Of a stretch of DNA of 64,000 nt, positions 34,726-44,226 are shown in pieces (within the stretch, counting starts at the first letter, position 1; every line of letters begins with the position of its first letter). The DNA lies in the NCBI GenBank assembly GCA_016712535.1, contig JADJQW010000002.1:2232001-2296000 (forward strand), read 5' to 3'. The position numbers and the translations under genes were made by a program. This DNA is from Flavobacteriales bacterium. GTDB taxonomy: Bacteria; Bacteroidota; Bacteroidia; Flavobacteriales_F; PHOS-HE28. Below the pieces are notes generated by a model. It saw only the letters and a list, made by a program, of their open reading frames with translations, was not told the DNA's origin and did not search any database.

Positions 34726-36114
34726 ATGAGCTACGACCTGATTGTCCTCGGCAGCGGCCCCGGCGGCTACGTTGCCGCCATCCGTGCCAGCCAACTCGGA
34801 CTGAAGACCGCCATCGTGGAGCGCGAGAGCCTCGGCGGCATCTGCCTCAACTGGGGCTGCATCCCCACCAAGGCGCTGCTGAAGAGCGCGCAGGTATTCG
34901 AATACATCAGCCACGCCAAGGACTATGGCATCACCGTGGGCGAGGGCAAGCCCGACCTGAAGGCGATCGTGGCCCGGAGCCGGGGCGTAGCCGATGGCAT
35001 GAGCAAAGGCGTGCAGTTCCTGATGAAGAAGAACAAGATCGACGTGATCATGGGCAGCGGCAAGCTCATGCCCGGCCGCAAGATCGAAGTGACGGCCGCC
35101 GATGGGAAGAAGAGCGTGGTGGAGGCCAAGCACATCATCATCGCCACCGGCGCGCGCAGCCGCGAATTGCCCGCACTGAAGCAGGATGGCAAGAAGATCA
35201 TCGGATACCGCGAGGCCATGGTGCTGCCCGAACAGCCCAAGAGCATGGTGGTGGTGGGCAGCGGAGCGATCGGCAGCGAGTTCGCCTACTTCTATGCCGC
35301 CATCGGCACCAAGGTCACGCTGGTGGAGTTCATGCCGAACATCGTCCCGGTGGAGGATGAGGACGTGAGCAAGCAGCTGGAGAAGAGCTTCAAGAAGCAG
35401 GGCATCGACGTGATGGTCTCTTCGGAAGTGACCAAGGTGGAGACCGGCGGCAAGGGTTGCAAGGTGACGATCAAGAGCGCGGCTGGTGAGAAGGTGGTGG
35501 AATGCGACATCGTGCTGAGCGCCGTGGGAATCGCCGCCAACATCGAAGGCATCGGGCTCGAAGAAGTGGGCATCGTAACGGACAAGGGCAAGATCAAGGT
35601 CGATGGCTATTACGCCACCAACATGCCCGGCTACTACGCCATCGGCGATTGCACCCCAGGACAGGCGCTTGCGCACGTGGCCAGCGCGGAAGGGATCATC
35701 TGCGTGGAGAAGATCGCCGGGCAGAACCCGCACACGCTCGATTACGGCAACATCCCCGGCTGCACCTATTGCAGCCCCGAAGTGGCCAGCGTGGGCATGA
35801 CAGAGAAGCAATGCAAGGAGAAGGGCCTGGCCATCAAGGTGGGCAAGTTCCCCTTCAGCGCGAGCGGCAAGGCCAGCGCGGGCGGCAACAAGGACGGCTT
35901 CGTGAAGCTGATCTTCGATGCCAAGTACGGCGAGCTGCTGGGCGCGCACATGATCGGCATGAACGTGACCGAGATGATCGCCGAGTGCGTGAGCATCCGC
36001 AAGCTGGAGACCACCGGCCACGAGATCATCAAGACCGTTCACCCCCACCCCACCATGAGCGAAGCGATCATGGAGGCGGCGGCGGCGGCCTACGGCGAGG
36101 TGATCCACTTGTAG
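34726..36114 (+). CDS. lpdA: dihydrolipoyl dehydrogenase (E3)
   Basis: 462 residues. The FAD-binding motif is LIVLGSGPGGYVAAIRASQ, and the redox-active disulfide is C40/C45 in GGICLNWGCIPTK. The NAD-binding motif is MVVVGSGAIGSEFAYF, the second FAD contact is YYAIGDCT, and the C-terminal HPHPTMSE carries the catalytic His. It reoxidises dihydrolipoamide in the pyruvate and 2-oxoglutarate dehydrogenase complexes or the glycine cleavage system. Other E1/E2 genes are not adjacent. The start at ATG 34726 gives the family's usual N-terminus. Confidence 0.96.
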   Translation: MSYDLIVLGSGPGGYVAAIRASQLGLKTAIVERESLGGICLNWGCIPTKALLKSAQVFEYISHAKDYGITVGEGKPDLKAIVARSRGVADGMSKGVQFLMKKNKIDVIMGSGKLMPGRKIEVTAADGKKSVVEAKHIIIATGARSRELPALKQDGKKIIGYREAMVLPEQPKSMVVVGSGAIGSEFAYFYAAIGTKVTLVEFMPNIVPVEDEDVSKQLEKSFKKQGIDVMVSSEVTKVETGGKGCKVTIKSAAGEKVVECDIVLSAVGIAANIEGIGLEEVGIVTDKGKIKVDGYYATNMPGYYAIGDCTPGQALAHVASAEGIICVEKIAGQNPHTLDYGNIPGCTYCSPEVASVGMTEKQCKEKGLAIKVGKFPFSASGKASAGGNKDGFVKLIFDAKYGELLGAHMIGMNVTEMIAECVSIRKLETTGHEIIKTVHPHPTMSEAIMEAAAAAYGEVIHL

Positions 36115-36156
36115 GAGCGCGGAACCTCGCGCCCCTGCAAGTGGCGCATCTGTTTC

Positions 36157-38046
36157 ATGTGCGGCATCGCGGGTTCATACCAGTTCGGCAGCGGTCCGGT
36201 CCAATCCGAAGACCGCATCAGCGATGCCCTCAGGTGCCTCGCGCACCGCGGCCCCGATGACGAGGGAGTCCATCGCAGCGGACGCACGGTGCTGGGCCAT
36301 CGCCGGCTGAGCGTCATTGACACCAGCCCCGCCGCTCACCAGCCGTTCACCGATGAAGGGGGGCGCTTCACGATTGCCTTCAACGGCGAGGCCTTCAATT
36401 ACCAGGAGCTGCGCGCGGAACTGGAAGCGCATGGCCACCGCTTCAGAAGCCAGAGTGATACCGAGGTCGTGCTCCGGCTCTTCGCGCTGAAGGGCGAGGG
36501 CTTCCTGCATGACCTCAACGGCTTCTTCGCATTGGCCATCCACGATGCGGTGAAGGATGAATTGCTGATCGCGCGCGACCGCTTCGGCGAGAAACCGCTC
36601 TGGTACTGCGAGCAAGATGGCCGCTTGCTATTCGCCAGTGAACTCCGGGCTTTGGAGGCCTTGGGCGCGAAGGGCGAGCTTGACCCGCACAGCCTGCATC
36701 AGTACTTCACCTTCCACTACATCCCTGCTCCATGGAGCGTACTGAAAGGAGCTAGGAAGCTCAAGCCCGGCGAGCTGATCCGCGTGAGCGCAAGAGGCGT
36801 GGAGCGGAGCCGTTGGTACGATGTGGTTGGTGCCGCCAAGCGAACTAGAACGAGTTCCGATCCACGAGGCCGGCTCCGGGAGCTGCTCGACGAATCCGTT
36901 CGGCTGCGCCTGAATAGCGACGTGCCCATCGGCGCCTTCCTCAGCGGCGGGCTCGACAGCAGCATCGTGAGCGCATTAGCCGCGCGCCACCGGACGGGAC
37001 TGCGCACGTTCAGCATCGGATACGCGGACGCACCGTACTTCGATGAGACGCGCTTCGCCGAAGAGGCCGCGCGGCACATCGGCACCGATCACACCAGCAT
37101 CCGCCTCAGCACCGACGATTTGGCCGCCGGCTACACGGATTTCCTCGCCTGCGTCGATGAGCCTTTCGCGGATAGCAGCGCGCTGCCTGCCTTCATCCTT
37201 GCGCGCGAAGCACGCAAGCATGTGACGGTGGCATTGAGCGGTGATGGCGCCGATGAGCTCTTCGGCGGCTACCGGAAGCACCAGGCGCAGTTGCGGCTTG
37301 CCGAACCGCAGGGACCGGACAAAGCGGTGATCGCCCTTGGCCCCTTGTGGCGCCTGCTCCCCAAGTCGAGGAACAACCGCATCTCGGACAGTTTCCGGAA
37401 GCTGGACCGATTCGCCAAGAATGCTGGCGGATCCGCCGAGCAGCTCTGGCTGGACCTCGCCGGCCAGGACCCGGATGATGATGCCGGTCGGCTTGTGCCA
37501 CAGCCGGGCTCTCCGCTGGCATTGCGCGAACGCGAGAGTCAACTGTCTCGCGGCGTCAAGAGCTTGCACGGATTCAACGGCTATCTCCTAGCGGATCTGG
37601 AGACCGTGCTGCCCAACGACATGCTGCACAAGGTCGACCTCACGAGCATGGCGCACGGCCTCGAGGTGCGCGCGCCCTTCCTCGATCACCGTGTGGTGGA
37701 GATCGCCTTCTCAATGCCTGCGGAGATGAAGCTCCGCCGCGGTGCCGGCAAGGCGATCCTGCGCGAGGCCTTCGGTGCAATGCTCCCTCCATCCATCGTT
37801 GCGCGGAGGAAGCAAGGCTTCGAGGTGCCCCTGCGCGACCTGCTGCTCGGCCCACTCCCTGGCTTGCAGGAGGAATTGCTGCGTGAAGAACTGGTCCATG
37901 CCGCAGGCCTTGATCCGCGCGGCGCTGCTGCTGTTCGGCGCCGCTTGCGGTCATCGTTCCCCGGTGATGCTCAGGCAACCGTGCATGCCCTGCTCGTCTA
38001 CATGACGTGGTGGAAAGCGAGGCGATCAAGGGCCTCCGCCGCCTGA
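36157..38046 (+). CDS. asnB: asparagine synthetase B-type glutamine amidotransferase
   Basis: 629 residues. The Ntn-type glutaminase domain starts MCGIAGSY with nucleophile C2, followed by LAHRGPDDEG and FNGEAFNYQELR. The synthetase domain has the pyrophosphate loop FLSGGLDSSIV and VALSGDGADELFGGYRKH. Enzymes of this type make asparagine, but paralogs in exopolysaccharide loci amidate sugar acids or act in unknown steps. Because it opens a block of glycan genes (GT4, Wza, Wzc), a glycan-modifying role is possible. It starts 42 bp after lpdA. Confidence 0.9.
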   Translation: MCGIAGSYQFGSGPVQSEDRISDALRCLAHRGPDDEGVHRSGRTVLGHRRLSVIDTSPAAHQPFTDEGGRFTIAFNGEAFNYQELRAELEAHGHRFRSQSDTEVVLRLFALKGEGFLHDLNGFFALAIHDAVKDELLIARDRFGEKPLWYCEQDGRLLFASELRALEALGAKGELDPHSLHQYFTFHYIPAPWSVLKGARKLKPGELIRVSARGVERSRWYDVVGAAKRTRTSSDPRGRLRELLDESVRLRLNSDVPIGAFLSGGLDSSIVSALAARHRTGLRTFSIGYADAPYFDETRFAEEAARHIGTDHTSIRLSTDDLAAGYTDFLACVDEPFADSSALPAFILAREARKHVTVALSGDGADELFGGYRKHQAQLRLAEPQGPDKAVIALGPLWRLLPKSRNNRISDSFRKLDRFAKNAGGSAEQLWLDLAGQDPDDDAGRLVPQPGSPLALRERESQLSRGVKSLHGFNGYLLADLETVLPNDMLHKVDLTSMAHGLEVRAPFLDHRVVEIAFSMPAEMKLRRGAGKAILREAFGAMLPPSIVARRKQGFEVPLRDLLLGPLPGLQEELLREELVHAAGLDPRGAAAVRRRLRSSFPGDAQATVHALLVYMTWWKARRSRASAA

Positions 38047-38055
38047 CAGCCGGGT

Positions 38056-38063
38056 TATCTTCG
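38056..38063 (+). promoter_or_regulatory. -7-like box before GT4 gene
   Basis: TATCTTCG (one mismatch to TAnnTTTG), 10 nt before ATG 38074. Confidence 0.35.
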
Positions 38064-38073
38064 CACGCCTTCA

Positions 38074-39300
38074 ATGCCCCGCGTACTCCAGATCCTCAAC
38101 CGCTTCAACCTCGGTGGCCCCACGCACAATGCGGCCTACCTCACGCGGTACATGGCGCCGGAGTTCGAGACCCTGCTCATCGGCGGCAGCCAGGAAGCAA
38201 CCGAGGCCGGTAGCCAGTACATCACCAAGAGCATGGGCGTTGAGCCCATGATCCTGCCGGAGCTTCAGCGTGAAGTGGCGCCATGGCGCGACCGCAGCGC
38301 TTACCGCCGGATCAAGCAGGTGATCAAGCACTTCAGGCCCGACATCGTGCATACGCATGCGGCGAAGGCTGGTGCCGTAGGGCGCATGGCCGCCGCGGAC
38401 CTGGGCGTGAAGGGCATCGTGCACACCTTCCATGGACATGTGTTCCACAGCTACTTCGGCCCGGTGCGCACGGCCTTGTACAAGAGCATCGAGCGCTATC
38501 TGGCCAAGCGGTCGCACCGGATCATCGCCATCAGCGAGCGTCAGCGCGATGAATTGGTTGATGAGCACCGGATCTGCGAGGGCTCCAAGGTGGACGTGAT
38601 CCCTTTGGGCTTCGACCTGATGCCGTTCCAATTGGAGCAGGAGCGGAAGCGCGCGCTCTTCCGCCGCGTATACGGGGTTGCGGACGACGAGCTGGCGGTG
38701 GGCATCGTAGGCCGCCTGGTGCCGATCAAGAACCACGACCTCTTCCTGGAAGTGATCATGCGCGTTCGCGAACGCACCGGCCTGAAGTTGCGCGCCTTCA
38801 TCGTCGGCGATGGTGAGGAGCGCGAGCGCCTGCAGGCCCAGACTGCCCGGCTCGGCCTGAGCCAGGTCATGGGCCCTTACTTCAATGGGCACCCCTTCGG
38901 GCATGGCGTGAATGGCAAGCCCATGGTGAAGGCTGCCGAGGTGACCTTCACCAGTTGGATCAAGGAGATCGACATCGTGAACGCAGGGCTTGACATCGCC
39001 ATGCTCACCAGCCTTAACGAAGGCACCCCGGTGAGCCTGATCGAGGCGCAGGCCAGCAATCGGCCGGTTGTGAGCACCGATGTGGGAGGGATCCGGAACG
39101 TGGTGCAAGCCGACGAGACCGCGTTGCTATGCCCTTCGGGAGACGCAGAGGGGCTCGCAGCAGCCTTGGAGCGCTTGGCCCGCAACGCGGCCTTGCGCGA
39201 CCGCATGGGCAAGGGCGGGTGGGCCTTCGTGCGGGACCGTTACCACTACACCCGGCTGATCGATGACACGGCCCGGCTTTATCGTGAGCTGCTCGCCTGA
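38074..39300 (+). CDS. family 4 glycosyltransferase of the exopolysaccharide locus
   Basis: 408 residues with a GT-B fold. The N-terminus is RVLQILNRFNLGGPTHNAAYL, with DIVHTHAAKAGAVGRMAA and GIVHTFHGHVFHSY in the acceptor domain. In the donor domain are VGIVGRLVPIKNH, FIVGDGEERERL, and TSLNEGTPVSLIEAQASNRP with VVSTDVGGI. The protein has an unusual insertion around residues 265-290 (FNGHPFGHGVNGKPMVKAAE) before the donor site. It lies between asnB and the wza-like gene and is presumably one of the sugar-adding enzymes of this locus. Confidence 0.85.
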   Translation: MPRVLQILNRFNLGGPTHNAAYLTRYMAPEFETLLIGGSQEATEAGSQYITKSMGVEPMILPELQREVAPWRDRSAYRRIKQVIKHFRPDIVHTHAAKAGAVGRMAAADLGVKGIVHTFHGHVFHSYFGPVRTALYKSIERYLAKRSHRIIAISERQRDELVDEHRICEGSKVDVIPLGFDLMPFQLEQERKRALFRRVYGVADDELAVGIVGRLVPIKNHDLFLEVIMRVRERTGLKLRAFIVGDGEERERLQAQTARLGLSQVMGPYFNGHPFGHGVNGKPMVKAAEVTFTSWIKEIDIVNAGLDIAMLTSLNEGTPVSLIEAQASNRPVVSTDVGGIRNVVQADETALLCPSGDAEGLAAALERLARNAALRDRMGKGGWAFVRDRYHYTRLIDDTARLYRELLA

Positions 39301-39319
39301 GGCTGCAATGGCCGATCGC

Positions 39320-39327
39320 TACATTTG
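39320..39327 (+). promoter_or_regulatory. -7 promoter box before the Wza-like gene
   Basis: TACATTTG, an exact TAnnTTTG match, 7 nt before ATG 39335. It overlaps the alternative upstream start (ATG 39308), so the downstream ATG is preferred. Confidence 0.5.
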
Positions 39328-39334
39328 GCCGCAC

Positions 39335-40117
39335 ATGCCCATTCATTCGAAATCCCTTTGGGGCGCTTTCGCGCTGACCGTGCTCGCCACCAGCTGCACG
39401 ATCAACCGCGACATCATGTTCAAGACACCGCTCGATTACCAGTTCCGGACCTTCGCCGATACGGGTGATGCCTCGAAGCGGGTCCGGCTGCAACCGAACG
39501 ACCTGCTCCAATTCAGGCTCTTCGCGAACGACGGATTCAAGATGATCGACCTGGTGAGTGAAGGCGGGACGCGTGAGGCGGCCATGCTGAACCGCGTCAC
39601 CTTCAACTACGTCATCGAGAGCAACGGGGAGTGCAAGCTGCCGCTGCTGGGCCGCGTGGTCCTGGCCGGAAAGACCGTCAGGGAGGCTGAAGCATACATG
39701 GAGGAGCGTTACTCCACTTACTACCAGCGGCCCTACGTGCAACTCCTGGTGATCAACCGGCGCGTGGTGGTCTTCCCCGGCGGCGGTGGCGACGCCCGTG
39801 TGGTGCCTATCGAGAATAATAACACCACCTTGCTTGAGGCCTTGGCCCTGTCCGGCGGTATTGCCAAGCGCGGAGATGCGCGCCGGGTGAAGCTCTTCCG
39901 CAACGGCCCTGATGGAAGCCGGACCGTTCATCAGTTCGACCTCTCAGACATTGAAGGTCTGCGCCACGCCGACATCGTGCTGCAGGGCGACGACATCATC
40001 TACGTGCATCCCAACCCCGAATTGGTGCGCGAGGCGCTGCAGGACCTCACCCCGGTCATTACCCTTCTCACCAGCATCGTGCTCGTCATCGGCGTGGTGC
40101 GCGGCTTCGCCCGTTAA
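39335..40117 (+). CDS. Wza-like polysaccharide export lipoprotein
   Basis: 260 residues. A lipoprotein signal peptide ends in LATSC with lipidated C21. The Poly_export domain (about 50-150) shows LQPNDLLQFRLFANDG, GECKLPLLGRVVLAG and KTVREAEAYMEERYS. An SLBB-type domain follows (VVVFPGGGGDARVVPIE, LLEALALSGGI and GDDIIYVHPNP). The C-terminus has a membrane segment (VITLLTSIVLVIGVVRGF), which in Wza-like proteins can form the outer-membrane helix. It should form the export channel for the polymer controlled by the adjacent BY-kinase gene. Confidence 0.9.
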   Translation: MPIHSKSLWGAFALTVLATSCTINRDIMFKTPLDYQFRTFADTGDASKRVRLQPNDLLQFRLFANDGFKMIDLVSEGGTREAAMLNRVTFNYVIESNGECKLPLLGRVVLAGKTVREAEAYMEERYSTYYQRPYVQLLVINRRVVVFPGGGGDARVVPIENNNTTLLEALALSGGIAKRGDARRVKLFRNGPDGSRTVHQFDLSDIEGLRHADIVLQGDDIIYVHPNPELVREALQDLTPVITLLTSIVLVIGVVRGFAR

Positions 40118-40128
40118 GCCGCGCCACG

Positions 40129-42597
40129 ATGGTCGCAGAAGAGGTCACCAGCCGAGCCGTCAGCTTCGAGAGCTACCGCCAGCGGATCACGAACTTCAGC
40201 AACGAGTTCGACCTCGGGCTTTTCATCCACATCTTCCGGCGCAGCCTGCCGTGGGTGGTGCTCGTGCTGATGCTGGCCGGCGCTTCGGCGGCGCTTTACC
40301 TGCGCTATACCGTTCCCATCCACCAATCGCGCTCGGTGCTCCAGCTTGGCGGCAGCAACCAGGCCAAGCAGGTGCTGCTCATGAACAGCTTCATGGAGGA
40401 GCAGAACTTCGCCGTTGACCTTGAGTTCATGCGCAGCCGCTTCTTCCTGGGCATGGCGCTGGACCGGCTGCCACTGCGCGTGAGCTACTTCAACCGTGGG
40501 CAGATCCTCACCGAGGAGTATTACGTGCACTCCTTCTTCAAGCTCCACGACCTTGCGGTCACCGACAGCATCGTGCTCGACCAGCCTGTCTTCCTCGATC
40601 TGGCCAGCCCCAGCCAGGTGGGGCTCTCCTACACGGTTGGCGGCAGGACCTTCAAGGACGTCTTTCCGCGAGACGGCTTGGTGACCATGCCGCACTTCAC
40701 GGCGCGGATCACCATCGGCGAGAGCCCGATCCTGAGCGACCCGGATGCCAAGACGAGCTTCTATTTCAAGATCAACAGCCGTGAACGCCTCCTGGAGAAG
40801 TACGCCAACCAGGTCTGGCTGGTATCGCAGGACTACGCCACGAAAGTCGTTGAGATCACCTGCCGCGACCCGAATCCGTACGTGGCGCGTGACCTGGCGC
40901 AATCGCTGGCCGAGACCTACATCGACTACGATGTGCAGCGCCAGAGCAGCAGCGCGGCGAGCGTGATCGCCTTCATCCGGACCCAGAAGGACACGGCCTA
41001 CAAGGAGCTGCGCGATTCGGAGTACATCATGCAGGGCCTCCAGAGCGAGAACCGCGTGAGCGACATGGCCGCACTCGGTCCCTTGCTGCTGGAGCGCACG
41101 AACGAATACGAGGATGAGCTGGTGCGGCTCACGCTCGATGTGGAGTTGCTCAAGGCGATGGAACGGGCCAGTGCGAGCGAGCGCGGCGAGATCAGCGCCC
41201 ACGACCTGCTCCCCTTGCTGCTCGGCACCAAGTATGAGACCACGCTGAGCATGCCGCTGCGCAACCTTCAGGACCGGCTCGATGAGCGCGATATGCTCCG
41301 TGAGGACGCCACGGCGTCGCACCCGGCCCTGCTGGCCGCGGAAGAGCGGCTGGCCTTGCAGAAGCGGGTTCTGCTGGAATCGCTCCGGCGCATGCGCGAG
41401 AGCGCGGAACGCCAGCGCGACGACCTCGGCAGGCAGCTGGGCATCCTCGATGGCAAGTTCAGGGTGCTGCCGGAGAAGGAGATCGAGTACAGCCGGGTCG
41501 AGCGCGTCTTCAGCATCAACCAGAAGTACTACACCATGCTGCTGGAGAAAGAGGTGGAGTACCGGATCAGCAAGGCCGGTTTCGTTCCGCAGAACCGCAT
41601 CCTGCAAGGGGCCGCGCTCTCGCACTCACCGGTAACGCCCAACAAGGAGGTGGTGATCGGCTCCTACATCATGGCGGGCATCATCCTGTGCCTGTTGATA
41701 CTCCTGATCCGCTATATCCTGCACGACAACATCACCACCTTGAACGATGTGGCCAAGCTCAGCCACGCCAGCATCGGCATCCTCGGCATGGTGCCCAAGT
41801 ACAAGCACGATATCCCCGTTTCCGAGCTGCTCATCGATAAGAATCCCAAGAGCCTCATCGCTGAGGCGTTCCGCACGGTGCGCACCAATATGCAGTTCGT
41901 CGACAACTCGCCTGGGCCGAAGGTGATCGCCATCACCAGCACCATCTCCGGCGAAGGGAAGACCTTCGTTGCCATGAACCTCGCGGGCATCATCTCCTAC
42001 AGCGGCAAGCGCGTGATCATCCTCGACTTGGACATGCGCAAGCCCAAGATCCACCTTGGCTTCGATGTGGACAATGCGCGCGGCATGAGCACGGTGCTGA
42101 TCGGCAAGGACACCTTGGCCGACTGCATACGGCACAGCAGCCTTGAGGGCCTCGACTACATCACCGCCGGCCCGATCCCGCCGAACCCATCGGAGCTGAT
42201 CATCAGCCCGCGCATGCTCGAGGTGCTCGCTGAACTGAAGAAGATGTACGATGTGGTGCTCCTTGATAACCCGCCGGTGGGGCTGGTGACCGATGGCATC
42301 CCGATGATCCAGCTGGCGGATTACCCGATCTACATCTTCCGGAGCGACTACAGCAAGAAGCACTTCGTGCAGAACGTCGACCGCTTGATCAACGAGAACA
42401 GCATCAAGCGCCTCAGCTGCGTGCTCAATGGCGTTGATGTGGACCGCAACCGCTACGGCTACAACTATGGCTACGGCTATGGCTATGGCTACGGCTACGG
42501 CTATGGAAGCGGGTATGCAGGCGGCTATTACGAGGACCGGCCGGCCACGAAGCGGGGCAAGACCGGGTTCCTGGCCAACCTTTTCGGCAAATCATGA
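40129..42597 (+). CDS. Wzc-like chain-length regulator / BY tyrosine kinase with Tyr-Gly tail
   Basis: 822 residues. The Wzz domain lies between two membrane helices (WVVLVLMLAGASAALYL near 45-60 and SYIMAGIILCLLILLIRYI near 512-530), with coiled-coil-rich periplasmic sequence between. The cytoplasmic kinase has Walker A TSTISGEGKT (about 602-611), Walker A' VIILDLDMRKP and Walker B VVLLDNPPVG. The C-terminal tail (from about 776) has 12 tyrosines, mostly as Tyr-Gly repeats, the autophosphorylation cluster of BY-kinases. It acts with the Wza-like protein 11 bp upstream to control polymer length and export. It overlaps rfbC by 4 bp. Confidence 0.92.
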   Translation: MVAEEVTSRAVSFESYRQRITNFSNEFDLGLFIHIFRRSLPWVVLVLMLAGASAALYLRYTVPIHQSRSVLQLGGSNQAKQVLLMNSFMEEQNFAVDLEFMRSRFFLGMALDRLPLRVSYFNRGQILTEEYYVHSFFKLHDLAVTDSIVLDQPVFLDLASPSQVGLSYTVGGRTFKDVFPRDGLVTMPHFTARITIGESPILSDPDAKTSFYFKINSRERLLEKYANQVWLVSQDYATKVVEITCRDPNPYVARDLAQSLAETYIDYDVQRQSSSAASVIAFIRTQKDTAYKELRDSEYIMQGLQSENRVSDMAALGPLLLERTNEYEDELVRLTLDVELLKAMERASASERGEISAHDLLPLLLGTKYETTLSMPLRNLQDRLDERDMLREDATASHPALLAAEERLALQKRVLLESLRRMRESAERQRDDLGRQLGILDGKFRVLPEKEIEYSRVERVFSINQKYYTMLLEKEVEYRISKAGFVPQNRILQGAALSHSPVTPNKEVVIGSYIMAGIILCLLILLIRYILHDNITTLNDVAKLSHASIGILGMVPKYKHDIPVSELLIDKNPKSLIAEAFRTVRTNMQFVDNSPGPKVIAITSTISGEGKTFVAMNLAGIISYSGKRVIILDLDMRKPKIHLGFDVDNARGMSTVLIGKDTLADCIRHSSLEGLDYITAGPIPPNPSELIISPRMLEVLAELKKMYDVVLLDNPPVGLVTDGIPMIQLADYPIYIFRSDYSKKHFVQNVDRLINENSIKRLSCVLNGVDVDRNRYGYNYGYGYGYGYGYGYGSGYAGGYYEDRPATKRGKTGFLANLFGKS
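42454..42532 (+). repeat. tandem Tyr-Gly codon repeat in the BY-kinase tail
   Basis: Near-perfect alternation of TAC/TAT and GGC codons, encoding repeated Tyr-Gly. The hexamer repeat may expand or contract by slippage without changing frame. Confidence 0.8.
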
Positions 42598-43142
42598 TCG
42601 CGACGGAGACCTTCCCCATTCCCGGGCTCGTGCTGCTTCGGCCCCGCAGCTTCGCTGATGACCGCGGCTCCTTCATGGAGACCTGGAGCCAGCGTGCCAT
42701 GGATGAAGCCATCGGCAGCCAGCGTTTCGTGCAGGACAACGAGAGCATCTCGCGCGCAGGCGTGCTGCGCGGGCTGCACTTCCAGCTCGACCCGCATGCG
42801 CAAGGCAAGCTGGTGCGCGTCTCGCGCGGCGCTGCCATCGATGTCTGCGTCGATATCCGCCGGGACAGCCCGACGTACGGGCAGCATGTGAAGGTGCATC
42901 TCACTTCGGAGGCCCCCACCCTGCTCTGGGTGCCACCGGGCTTCGCTCACGGATTCGCGGCGCTTGAGGACGGAACGGTCTTCAACTACAAGTGCACGGC
43001 CTACTATCATCCCCAAGCCGAGCGCACCATCCGCTGGGACGACCCGGCGCTGGGCATTGACTGGGGAGTCCGCGATCCGCTGGTGAGCGATAAGGACCGG
43101 GCAGGATTCGGCTTCGAGGAGCCTTGGCACCTGCCTAAATGA
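42594..43142 (+). CDS. rfbC: dTDP-4-dehydrorhamnose 3,5-epimerase
   Basis: 182 residues of the RmlC cupin fold. The catalytic His is H62 in GVLRGLHFQ and the catalytic Tyr is Y132 in VFNYKCTAYY. WVPPGFAHGFAAL and DRGSFMETW are further family signatures. It epimerises the 4-keto-6-deoxyglucose nucleotide on the way to dTDP-L-rhamnose. The rfbA, rfbB and rfbD genes are not in this window, so the other steps must be encoded elsewhere. The ATG overlaps the BY-kinase stop (ATGA). Confidence 0.93.
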   Translation: MIATETFPIPGLVLLRPRSFADDRGSFMETWSQRAMDEAIGSQRFVQDNESISRAGVLRGLHFQLDPHAQGKLVRVSRGAAIDVCVDIRRDSPTYGQHVKVHLTSEAPTLLWVPPGFAHGFAALEDGTVFNYKCTAYYHPQAERTIRWDDPALGIDWGVRDPLVSDKDRAGFGFEEPWHLPK

Positions 43143-43146
43143 GGCC

Positions 43147-44226
43147 ATGGCTTACAGCGGGACCCAGCTCTTCCTCATCTACTCGGGCCTCTTCTTCGCG
43201 GCGCTGGTCTTCAGCCTGCTCGTGAACTCGCTCTTCATGCGCTTCGCGCGCACCTTGGGCATGCGTGAGAAGGATCAGCTTATCGAGCGCTGGAGCGCCA
43301 GCTACAAGCCGGCCTTCGGCGGAATCGGGTTCTACATCCTGTTCCTCGCTTGCTTCACCTTGCACGGCGTGCTCTTCCCTGGCGAGGTGGCCGTGCTGCG
43401 CCCCGAGCTCTTGGGCCTCTTGGCCGCTACTTCCCTCGGGTTCCTCATGGGCCTTGCGGATGACGCTTACAACACGCGCCCCGTGCTCAAGTTCATGGTT
43501 CAGCTCGGCTGCGGCGGCATCCTCATCGCGAGCGGCACCTGCATCAATCTCTTCGAGGCGCAATGGGCCAACGTGGCGCTCACGTTGTTCTGGGTGGTGG
43601 GCATGATGAACTCGATCAATATGCTCGATAACATGGACGCGGTGGCGACCTCCGTCACCATCGCGATCCTATCGGCGGCCACCGTGGTGATGATCGCCAC
43701 CAATGCGATGGACCCGGTGTACATGGTGCTGCTGGTTGGCACCATGGCTGCCCTCGCCGGCTTCCTCTTCTACAACTGGAACCCGTCGCGCATGTTCATG
43801 GGGGATACCGGCAGCCAATTCCTCGGGGTGCTCATCGCTTTCGTCGGCATCCGCTTCTTCTGGAACATGCAGGGGCCGACAGGGGCCTGGGAACCCGCCC
43901 GGCAGGTGATCATGCCCCTCATCGTGTTCCTTCTCCCGATCGCTGATACCGCGACCGTCTCCATAAACCGGATCATGCGCGGCCACAGCCCTTTCGTCGG
44001 GGGGCGGGATCACACCACGCATCACCTCAGCTACCTCGGCCTCAGCGATGGGCAGGTGGCGCTCGTCTTCATCGGCCTGAGCCTTGTGAACGTGTTCCTT
44101 GCCTTCACCATGGCGCGCTTCATCATCATCTGGGGGAACCTGCACACCGTCGCGTTCGTTTCATACGGCCTGCTCGTGTTCGGAACGCTCTTCGCAATCA
44201 CCCGCCGCTCGAGGCCTCACCCATGA
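43147..44226 (+). CDS. MraY/WecA-family polyprenyl-phosphate glycosyl-1-phosphate transferase
   Basis: 359 residues with about ten membrane helices. Catalytic motifs are GLADDAYNTRP (Asp-Asp for Mg), INMLDNMD, FMGDTGSQFLG and the late HTTHHL loop. It transfers a sugar-1-phosphate, probably a HexNAc, to undecaprenyl phosphate, which begins assembly of a glycan repeat unit. WecA/TagO-like identity is favoured over MraY because it lies in an exopolysaccharide locus; that is inferred from context. It overlaps the transglycosylase by 4 bp. Confidence 0.9.
   Translation: MAYSGTQLFLIYSGLFFAALVFSLLVNSLFMRFARTLGMREKDQLIERWSASYKPAFGGIGFYILFLACFTLHGVLFPGEVAVLRPELLGLLAATSLGFLMGLADDAYNTRPVLKFMVQLGCGGILIASGTCINLFEAQWANVALTLFWVVGMMNSINMLDNMDAVATSVTIAILSAATVVMIATNAMDPVYMVLLVGTMAALAGFLFYNWNPSRMFMGDTGSQFLGVLIAFVGIRFFWNMQGPTGAWEPARQVIMPLIVFLLPIADTATVSINRIMRGHSPFVGGRDHTTHHLSYLGLSDGQVALVFIGLSLVNVFLAFTMARFIIIWGNLHTVAFVSYGLLVFGTLFAITRRSRPHP

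Noticed and set aside
34401..34729. Short open frames in the 34.4-34.7 kb gap
   Set aside because: Cross the palindrome and the promoter-like box, no homology-like or signal features; treated as non-coding.
34663..36108. 481-codon minus-strand frame opposite dihydrolipoyl dehydrogenase
   Set aside because: Shadow frame; the plus strand carries all catalytic motifs of the enzyme.
40114..41625. 503-codon minus-strand frame opposite the Wzc-like gene
   Set aside because: The plus-strand protein has unmistakable BY-kinase motifs; the minus frame has none.
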